64,000 bases of DNA from NCBI GenBank assembly GCA_016177705.1, contig JACOUT010000006.1, positions 1 through 64,000 on the forward strand. Direction: 5' to 3'. The notes under the pieces were generated by a model. It was not told the DNA's origin. It was given only the letters and a program-made list of their open reading frames with translations, and searched no databases. Positions 1 to 6,554 of the stretch are shown one piece after another; position 1 is the stretch's first letter, and every line of letters begins with the position of its first letter. Source of the stretch: Deltaproteobacteria bacterium. Its GTDB lineage: Bacteria > Myxococcota > UBA727 > VGSZ01. The position numbers and the translations under genes are program-made.

Positions 1-1455
1 GTCGGCGTCGGCGCTGCCGGGCGCGCCGTCCGGCCCGGCACCGCCGGCGTCGCCGGGGTCGCCAGAATCGCCGTCGGCGAAGACGCCGCCGTACTGCCCC
101 CGCAGGCCGCCGGGCGCGCCGCCCTCGCCGTCGGCGCCGTCGCTGCCGTCGGCGGCGCCGAGCCCCGGCGCGCCGCCGTCACCACCGCTGCCGACCGGCA
201 GGAACGAGAACGGGCCGTCGCCGACCACCGGCTGCGTGCAGGCGCCGCAGGGAAAGGTGCTGCTCTCGCAGCCGATGCCGCCCGCCGTTCCCACGTCGCT
301 GGCATCGCCGTCGACGCCGGCAGTACCCGCCGCGCCGCCGGCCCCTGCGCCCGCCTGCAACAACACGTCCTCGAGCGTGACGCCGCCCGCCACGTCAAGC
401 AGGTGCAGCGCCACCGAGGCGTCGCCGGCGAAATAGGCGTCCTCCGCGACGATCTCGAGCGCGACCAGGTGCACGGCGCCGGCGAGCGTGTCGCCGCTGA
501 CCGCCACGCGGCCGCCCTGGATGCGGGTCGTGCCGGCGCCGCGCACCATGCTGCTCGGCTCGAAGCCGCCCACGATGTCGACGTCGGAGGCGAGCGCTAC
601 CGGACCCGGCCAAGTGCCGCGCGCCAAGTACACGGGTCGCGGCGGCACCAGCGACGCGGCCATGGCGATGCCGGCGCCGAGCGTCGCCAAGGGGTCGTCC
701 ATCGTGCCCGCGCCGCCGTCGTCGCCCTGCGGCGAGACGAACACCGGGCCGCACGCCATGCCGTCGGTGCCGTCGCCGTTGCCGTCGTTGAAGTTGGCGT
801 CGAGCGGATCGTCGTCGGCGTCGGGCAGCACGTCGCGCTCACAACGCACCTCGAGCTCGAGCACGGCGGTGGTGGAGCCCGCCAGGTTGGTGCCGGTGAT
901 GACGTGCTCGGTCGCCGCCTGCGCCACGGTCGGCGTGCCGCTGATGACGCCGGTGCGCTCCTCGAGCGTGAGGCCGCGCGGCAGCGGCGGCACCGCCTGG
1001 TAGTCGGTGATGAAGCCGCCGGTGCTGGTCGGCGTGATGTCGGCGATGGCGACGCCGGCGGTGAAGACGCGCGACGCACCGAACGTCAGCCCCGTGGGCG
1101 GGCGCGCGGCGATGACGCGCACGGCGATGTCGGTGCCGATCAAACCCACCGCCACGTCGATGTGGGTGTCCCCCTCGGCGACACCGGTGACCTCGCCGCG
1201 GTCATCGACGCTGGCGATGCCCGGGTCCTCGCTCGCGAAGGTGACGCGGCCCGAGACGTCGACTGGATCACCTTGGTCGTCGATGCCGCGCACGACCAAG
1301 AGCGCGAAGGCGCCGCGCTCCAACTCGAGCGCCTCGGGGCTCACCTCGAGGAAGACCAGCTCTGGGTCGCCGTTTGGCGGCACCACCGGCTCGACGGGCG
1401 GCTTCGGACAGGCGGCGAACCAGCAGGCGAGCGGCAGCAGGGCGCGAGTGCGCAT
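1..1455 (-). CDS. Secreted Ig-like lipoprotein with Gly-rich tail (3' end outside window)
   Basis: Predicted surface lipoprotein; 485 codons are visible and the frame runs off the left edge with no stop. The ATG at 1455 is chosen because it begins a signal peptide and lies six bases after a TAACCT hexamer. The N terminus ends its hydrophobic stretch in FAAC (Cys16, probable lipidated residue). Residues about 32-115 resemble a Big2 Ig-like domain (GVAEGDTHIDV), and about 125-200 match a putative-Ig (He_PIG) domain with LPRGLTLEERTGVISGTPT. An Asp/Asn-rich linker (DADDDPLDANFNDGNGDG) leads to a DUF1565-like start (FVSPQGDDG) and then, from about residue 375, a collagen-like Gly/Ala/Asp-rich region. 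Domain calls are by eye; the ligand and role are unknown. Confidence 0.8.
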   Translation of the reverse strand, partial: MRTRALLPLACWFAACPKPPVEPVVPPNGDPELVFLEVSPEALELERGAFALLVVRGIDDQGDPVDVSGRVTFASEDPGIASVDDRGEVTGVAEGDTHIDVAVGLIGTDIAVRVIAARPPTGLTFGASRVFTAGVAIADITPTSTGGFITDYQAVPPLPRGLTLEERTGVISGTPTVAQAATEHVITGTNLAGSTTAVLELEVRCERDVLPDADDDPLDANFNDGNGDGTDGMACGPVFVSPQGDDGGAGTMDDPLATLGAGIAMAASLVPPRPVYLARGTWPGPVALASDVDIVGGFEPSSMVRGAGTTRIQGGRVAVSGDTLAGAVHLVALEIVAEDAYFAGDASVALHLLDVAGGVTLEDVLLQAGAGAGGAAGTAGVDGDASDVGTAGGIGCESSTFPCGACTQPVVGDGPFSFLPVGSGGDGGAPGLGAADGSDGADGEGGAPGGLRGQYGGVFADGDSGDPGDAGGAGPDGAPGSADAD

Positions 1456-1461
1456 GGCGGC

Positions 1462-1467
1462 AGGTTA
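1462..1467 (-). promoter_or_regulatory. Candidate -10 element, leaderless start
   Basis: TAACCT followed by exactly six bases and then the ATG at 1455 on the minus strand. It fits the TAnnnT-N6-start arrangement seen at several other genes in this window. There is no Shine-Dalgarno sequence between it and the start. Confidence 0.5.
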
Positions 1468-1502
1468 GCAGGCGTGCCGGCCGACGTCCCGAAGCCGATC
1501 GG

Positions 1503-3782
1503 TCACAGCCGCAGGGTCAAGAGCACGCGCCCGGCCGCGCCGCCGAAGCCGAGCGGCTCGCCGCGCAGCGCGCCTTGTTGATCGAGCAGGTTCTCGACGA
1601 GGGCGTCGACGCGGAAGGCGCCGACATCGAGGTGCGCGCCGACATCGAACAGAAAAGCGCCGGCGGCGCCGGTGCACGGCCGGTCTTGCACCACGCCGGC
1701 GGCGAGCTGGTCGTCGCTCGGCCGCTCGGGGCACAGCAATGGATCCTGCTGCTCGGCGGTCGACAGGCGCTGCTGCGGCAGCAGGAAGCGCGCGCGCGCG
1801 AGCACGCCGAAGGGCATGGTCGACGGGTCCCACGCCGCGGCGAGCGTGCCCTGCGGGTTCGGCACGCCGGTGGTCGGGGTGCGCGCATCGAACAGGCCGC
1901 CGTCGTCGACGTCGACCAGGCCGATGGTGGCGCGCGCCACCAAGCCGTCGAGGCCGGTGCGCAAGGTGCCGCGCCCTTCGACGCCGCGCGCGATCTGCAC
2001 GGGCCCGGGCACCAGGCGCGGCACCTCGCCGAGCGTGGCTGCGTCCTCCGGATCGAGGCCGACCACGAGCGTGCCCGCGCGCTGCGCGCCCCACACCGCG
2101 AGATCGACGTCGACAATGGTGCCTTGCCAGGCGAGCGACAGCTCGGCCGCGTCGTCGACGAAGATGGCGCCCCCCGGTCGCGCCGGCAGCGGCGCCACAG
2201 TGCCGAGCTCGGGTCCAAGTAGCAGCGTCGCGGGATCGTCTCCCTGTTGCACGTGCGTCGCCACGGCGCCGACCGTCAGCTCCTCGCCGACGCGGACGCG
2301 CGCGCCGGCTTCGCCGCTCGGCGCCGCGAAGCCGGCCTCGATCGGCTGCTCGATGCGCCCAGCGACCGCAGGTACGGTGAGCTGGCCGAGTGCGATGCTG
2401 CCGGCGCCCCAGAGCGAGGCGCGCGCGCCGTCGGCGCGCAGCTCGAGACCCACGCCGCCGCGCTCGATGACTGCGCCGTCGACGCGCCGCGCGCCAAGCG
2501 GATCCTCGAGGCCGTCACCGGGCGGCTCGGCGTCTCTGACGCGCAGGCTGCGCCGTGCGAAGTGCGACGACAGCACGTCGCGGTAGCCGTCGAGCGAGAC
2601 GACGGCGCGCGGCTCGACCACGTCCCAAAGCGCCACCCTGGGCAGCAACAGCCCGAGTGACAGGCCCGCGCCGGCGCGCACGCCCTCGTCGCGCGCGCGA
2701 TCGGCGAAGGACAAGCTCGTGCCCGAGCGCTCGTCGAGCGCGATCCCATGCTGCGCATGGGCGCGCAGGCCGACGCCGAGCGTGGCGCCCGCGACGCCGA
2801 GCGCGAGGTCGCCGCCCGCGATCCATGCGTCGAGGCCGCGCTCGAGCGTGGTGGTGCAGTCGCGCGCACGGCCCTGCGCGTTCGAGTCGGCGCAGCCCGG
2901 CGGACGAGGCACCACGAACGCGCGAGCCGAATGCCACGACGAGAATACGCGCAGGCCGGAAAGCGGCGCCACGTCGACGCGCGCGCCCACCGCGCCGCCG
3001 CTGCCACCCGATCGAACGAGCACGGCGCCCGGCTCGGCCTCGCTGGGCGCGCGCCCGCGGCGCTGGTCCTCGCGGTTGAGCAGCGCTGCGTGTGCGCCGG
3101 CACGCGCGCGAAACAGCCCACCCTCGACGTAGGCGAGCGCGCCCTTCTCGAGGTCGGGCCCGCCGTAGCCGGCGGCGAGCGCGCCGTCGAGGCGCAGGCT
3201 CTCACCCAGCTCGCGCGGCGATGCGCCGGTGTCGACGGCGAGGACCCCCGCGGGTACGCCGCCGAGCGCGGTGGTGGCGCGCGCACCGTGGGCGAAGGTC
3301 AGGCGCGCGCTGCCGGGCACCGAGAGCTGCTCGAGCGGCGGCAGCAGCCCGGCGAGATCGAACAGTGGCACGCCGTCGAGCAGCACGGCCACGCGCCGCT
3401 CGCTCAGGCCACGCGCCTGCATGCGCGCCACGCCGGCCTGCTCGTGGATGAGCCACAGGCCCGGCACGCCGATCAGCGCGCCGTCGAGGTCGAGCGCGGC
3501 AGCGTCGAGCGATTGCTCGCGGAAACGCTCCGTACTCAGGCGCAGCTCGGCCGCAGACGGCAGCAGGCGCAGCTCGAGCGGCCGGCGCACGGGCTCGGGT
3601 GGCCGCGGCGGCACATCCAGGGGGTCGACGGTTGCGCCGGGCTCGCGCGGTGCGGTCGGAATCGGCGCGGCCTCGTCGGGCGGCGGCGCCTGTGGGCCGT
3701 CGACCCAGGGGTTCTCCGTCGCCGACGCGGGGGCAGGGTCGGCTGCGAGCGCGACGAGCGCGGCGAGCGGCAACAGCGTCAT
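1503..3782 (-). CDS. TonB-dependent outer-membrane receptor
   Basis: Likely outer-membrane beta-barrel receptor for active uptake of an unknown ligand, energised by TonB. The 759-residue length fits the family. A signal peptide (residues 1-21) is followed by a Pro-rich periplasmic stretch, and residues about 80-190 look like a plug domain: GALIGVPGLWLIHEQ, then QARGLSERRVAVLLDGVPL, the usual R-G-x-x-x-R-x-x-V-L-x-D-G-V-P pattern. The rest alternates beta strands and charged loops to the C terminus (GRVLLTLRL). The terminal residue is Leu rather than the Phe or Trp common for barrel assembly. The start codon overlaps the ligA stop by four bases (ATGA), so it is probably translated by coupling from ligA, an odd partnership. 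No TonB box was identified with certainty. Confidence 0.8.
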   Translation of the reverse strand: MTLLPLAALVALAADPAPASATENPWVDGPQAPPPDEAAPIPTAPREPGATVDPLDVPPRPPEPVRRPLELRLLPSAAELRLSTERFREQSLDAAALDLDGALIGVPGLWLIHEQAGVARMQARGLSERRVAVLLDGVPLFDLAGLLPPLEQLSVPGSARLTFAHGARATTALGGVPAGVLAVDTGASPRELGESLRLDGALAAGYGGPDLEKGALAYVEGGLFRARAGAHAALLNREDQRRGRAPSEAEPGAVLVRSGGSGGAVGARVDVAPLSGLRVFSSWHSARAFVVPRPPGCADSNAQGRARDCTTTLERGLDAWIAGGDLALGVAGATLGVGLRAHAQHGIALDERSGTSLSFADRARDEGVRAGAGLSLGLLLPRVALWDVVEPRAVVSLDGYRDVLSSHFARRSLRVRDAEPPGDGLEDPLGARRVDGAVIERGGVGLELRADGARASLWGAGSIALGQLTVPAVAGRIEQPIEAGFAAPSGEAGARVRVGEELTVGAVATHVQQGDDPATLLLGPELGTVAPLPARPGGAIFVDDAAELSLAWQGTIVDVDLAVWGAQRAGTLVVGLDPEDAATLGEVPRLVPGPVQIARGVEGRGTLRTGLDGLVARATIGLVDVDDGGLFDARTPTTGVPNPQGTLAAAWDPSTMPFGVLARARFLLPQQRLSTAEQQDPLLCPERPSDDQLAAGVVQDRPCTGAAGAFLFDVGAHLDVGAFRVDALVENLLDQQGALRGEPLGFGGAAGRVLLTLRL

Positions 3783-5773
3783 CCGAGCATCTTCAGGAAG
3801 TCGGTCTCGGTGATGATGGCGAGCTTGGCGCCCTTGGCGACGAGCTTGTCGGCGCTCTTGTGCTTGCTCGACCGCTCGCCTCCGCCGAGCAACGGCGAAC
3901 CCTCGTCGCCGATGACCAGGTAGTCGAGCTCGGCCGAGACGCCGGAGGGCGTCTTGCCGCCCACGGCCTGCACACGCTGCTGCGCGCTCTTGCGGTCCAT
4001 GTGCGCGAGCGCGCCCGTGAACACGACGCTCTTACCGAACAAGGGGTGCGAGGTGTCGCTCGGCAGCTCGGGCGCGACGATGGTGACCTCCTCGAGCAGC
4101 GCGTCGACGAGCGCGCGGCTCTCCTTGAGGCCGCGCACCACCGCATCGGCAATCTCCGGCCCGATGCCGTCGATGTCGGCGAGCTGCTCGACGCTCGCCG
4201 TGCGCACCGCAGGCAGCGTGTGGAACGTCGACGCGAGCTTGTCGGCCGCGGTGGCGCCGACCCGCTCGAGTCCGAGCGCTTCGAGCAACACCGGCAGCGT
4301 CAGCTTGCGCTTGCCCTCGATCACCGCCACCAGGTTCTGCGCCGACTTCTCACCCATGCGCTCGAGCGCCGCGAGCGCGTTGACGTCGAGTCGGTACAGG
4401 TCGGCGGGCCACCGCACCATGCCCGCGTCGAACAGTTGCGTCAGCACCTTGTCGCCGAAGCCTTTGGCGTCGATGACGTCGGCGAAGTGCTTGACGCGAC
4501 CGACCACCACCTCGCGGCTGCGCTCGGGCTCGTCGAGGAACAAGAAGTCACCGTCGAGGTGGACGCCGGTGAAACCGCCGACCACCGGCCACTTCTTCGG
4601 TTGCGAAAGCGAGCGATCGGGTTTTGTGAGCACGCGCTCCACGTGCGGGATGACGCCGCCGCGCCGCACCACCTCCACCGTGGCGCCGGGGCCGATGCCG
4701 AGCTTCTTGGCGTAGCCCGCGTTGTGCAGGCTGACGCGCGTGACGGTGACGCCGGAGATGAAGATCGGCTCGATGATGGCGACTGGCGTGAGCGCGCCCG
4801 AGCGCGCCACGCCCCACTCGATGTCCCGCACCGTCGACTGCGCGCTCTCGCCCTGGAACTTGTAGGCGATGGCGCCGCGCGGGTGGTGCGCGGTGATGCC
4901 GAGCCTGTCCTGCTCCGCCACCGAGTCGGCCTTGACCACCACGCCGTCGGTCTCGGTGTCGAGCTGCTTGCACTCCTCGACCATGGCGCGGAAGCCCTCG
5001 GCCAGCGCCGCCTTGTCGTCGAAGTGGCGGAACGGCAGCACCGGGAAGCCGAGCTTGCCGAGGCGCACCATTTTGTCGGCCTCGGTCTTTGGGCCGCCAC
5101 CCGGCGCGTCGCCATCGAGCAGGTCGTAGGCGAAGAACGACAGGCCGTAGGCCGCGCTCTCCTTGGGATCCTTGGTCTTGAGCGCGCCGGCGGCGAGGTT
5201 TCTCGGGTTCGCCTTGTCGCCCTTGTAGACGGCGTCAAAGCGCGAGCGGCGCAGGTAGACCTCGCCGCGCACCTCGAGCGCCGCGCGCACTCCCGTGAGC
5301 TTCTTCGGCACGTCCGCGATGCCACGCACGTTGGCGGTGATGTCGTCGCCCACCTTGCCGTCGCCGCGCGTGGCCGCCTGCGCGAGCGCGCCCTTGGCGT
5401 CGTAGCGCACTGAGCACGCGACGCCGTCGATCTTGGGCGTCATGAAGAAGCCGCCCTTGATGGCGGTGGCCCACTTGAGCAGCGCGTCGTCGTCGTAGCA
5501 CTTGTCGAGCGACAACATGGGCCGCTCGTGCACCACGTCGCCGAAGGGGGAGGCCGCGGCCTTCTGCTCGCCGAGCTGCTCGAGCACCTGGGACGTCGGT
5601 CGCGCCTTGCGCAGCGCCTCCACCAGCTTGTCGAAGGTCGGGTCGTCGATCTCGGGGGCATGCTCGTCCCAGTAGAGCGCGTTGTGCTTGCGCACCAACT
5701 GCTCGAGCTCGTCGGCGTCGAGCGTCGCCAGCTTGGCGCGTAGCTTCGCGGAGTTCTCGGCGGTCGAGCCCAT
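3779..5773 (-). CDS. ligA: NAD-dependent DNA ligase lacking the zinc-finger cysteines
   Basis: Seals nicks in DNA using NAD+; acts in replication and repair. The 664 residues follow LigA order: domain Ia (ALYWDEHAPEIDDPTFDKL), adenylation domain with K114 in KIDG, DGVVVK and GAIAYKF motifs, an OB-fold region, a helix-hairpin-helix block (DIDGIGPEIADAVV) and a C-terminal BRCT domain (GKSVVFTGAL to DFLKML). The zinc-finger segment between OB and HhH is degenerate: where the family has CPxCG and later CxNxxCPAQ, this protein reads PKKWPVVGG and then FLDEPERSREVVVG, so all four cysteines are gone. It may be a second, specialised ligase. The ATG at 5773 has GGAG upstream, and a TAGGGT hexamer lies 39 bases before it. 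It overlaps the downstream receptor gene. Confidence 0.93.
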   Translation of the reverse strand: MGSTAENSAKLRAKLATLDADELEQLVRKHNALYWDEHAPEIDDPTFDKLVEALRKARPTSQVLEQLGEQKAAASPFGDVVHERPMLSLDKCYDDDALLKWATAIKGGFFMTPKIDGVACSVRYDAKGALAQAATRGDGKVGDDITANVRGIADVPKKLTGVRAALEVRGEVYLRRSRFDAVYKGDKANPRNLAAGALKTKDPKESAAYGLSFFAYDLLDGDAPGGGPKTEADKMVRLGKLGFPVLPFRHFDDKAALAEGFRAMVEECKQLDTETDGVVVKADSVAEQDRLGITAHHPRGAIAYKFQGESAQSTVRDIEWGVARSGALTPVAIIEPIFISGVTVTRVSLHNAGYAKKLGIGPGATVEVVRRGGVIPHVERVLTKPDRSLSQPKKWPVVGGFTGVHLDGDFLFLDEPERSREVVVGRVKHFADVIDAKGFGDKVLTQLFDAGMVRWPADLYRLDVNALAALERMGEKSAQNLVAVIEGKRKLTLPVLLEALGLERVGATAADKLASTFHTLPAVRTASVEQLADIDGIGPEIADAVVRGLKESRALVDALLEEVTIVAPELPSDTSHPLFGKSVVFTGALAHMDRKSAQQRVQAVGGKTPSGVSAELDYLVIGDEGSPLLGGGERSSKHKSADKLVAKGAKLAIITETDFLKMLG

Positions 5774-5812
5774 GCGGCCAGCTCCGGGAAACGGCGGCGG
5801 ACGGTCGCGCCG

Positions 5813-5818
5813 ACCCTA
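5813..5818 (-). promoter_or_regulatory. Candidate -10 element for the ligA operon
   Basis: TAGGGT on the minus strand, 39 bases upstream of the ligA ATG and followed by a short leader with a GGAG ribosome site. The hexamer matches the TAGGnT forms found before other genes here. No clear -35 box was seen. Confidence 0.35.
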
Positions 5819-5863
5819 GCAGAAACGCCCGCGGTGCCCGACGGAGGAGAGCCGCGGTGCGCG

Positions 5864-6463
5864 TCAGCGCAGTCGGCCGAGGCCGGGCACGAAGCGACCG
5901 ACGGCCGCGGCATAGCGCCGGTAGGCATCGCCGTGCGTGCGCAGCAGGTAGGGCTCCTCGACGAGCCGCACCTGCAACTCGAGCGCCGCCGTGAGCGCCA
6001 CCAGCGCGAGCACGGACAGCACGTTCGGCACCACCAGCAGCACGCCCGCGACCGTCAGCCACATGGCGCTGAAGATCGGGTTGCGCACGACGCGAAACAG
6101 GCCCGTGTGGACCAGGCCGGTCCGCTCCCCTGCGTCGACGCCGATGCGCCACGAATCACCCATGTGCACCTGCGAGAGCACGGTGATGGCGAGCCCGACC
6201 GAGAACAACGCGAACCCGCAGGCCGCGAGGGGTGTCGGCAGGTCGAACAACCGCGGCAGCTCCGCGAGGTCGGCGACGGGGGCGAGCACGACCGCGAGCA
6301 AGGCCACCACGAACGATACGCCACCGATCCACGCGCCGCTGAAGGCCTTGCCCGACAGCCCACGGAAGCCGGTCGAGCCCGTGCGGCGCCACTGCACGAA
6401 CGAGCGCCAGCCGAAGGCGACCAGGCCGTACACCGCCAAGCCGATGAGAAGCACCTTGGTCAT
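5864..6463 (-). CDS. Isoprenylcysteine carboxyl methyltransferase-family membrane protein
   Basis: Integral membrane protein of the ICMT/PEMT-like methyltransferase family; the bacterial substrate is not known. The 199 residues contain about five hydrophobic segments (for example about 3-17, 47-65, 79-95, 137-160). The family signature lies near the C terminus: GLFRVVRNPIF (family R-H/N-P-x-Y) followed by EEPYLLRTHGDAYRRYAAAVGR, matching the EE-x-x-L-x-x-x-x-G-x-x-Y-x-x-Y pattern used for S-adenosylmethionine binding (motif split here: EEPYLLRTHG and AYRRYAA). The ATG at 6463 has an AAGGGCG ribosome site. It is a lone gene, divergent from the VIT/VWA gene. The family call is good; the substrate cannot be read from sequence. 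Confidence 0.75.
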   Translation of the reverse strand: MTKVLLIGLAVYGLVAFGWRSFVQWRRTGSTGFRGLSGKAFSGAWIGGVSFVVALLAVVLAPVADLAELPRLFDLPTPLAACGFALFSVGLAITVLSQVHMGDSWRIGVDAGERTGLVHTGLFRVVRNPIFSAMWLTVAGVLLVVPNVLSVLALVALTAALELQVRLVEEPYLLRTHGDAYRRYAAAVGRFVPGLGRLR

Positions 6464-6543
6464 TGCCGAGCGCCCTTCTGCCCTGCCCGGCGGCGCCTGG
6501 CAAAGAGGAGGTAAGGCCTAGACCCGCACGGTCCCAGGCACGT

Positions 6544-6549
6544 TAGCGT
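6544..6549 (+). promoter_or_regulatory. Candidate -10 element, near-leaderless start
   Basis: TAGCGT lies five bases before the ATG at 6555, one base closer than the six-base spacing seen at the other sites. There is no Shine-Dalgarno sequence. Confidence 0.4.
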
Positions 6550-6554
6550 GCGCC

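Noticed and set aside
1..600. Gly/Ala/Asp codon repetition as a possible CRISPR or tandem DNA repeat
   Set aside because: The period is irregular and the sense frame reads as a coherent collagen-like protein region; there are no spacer-like units.
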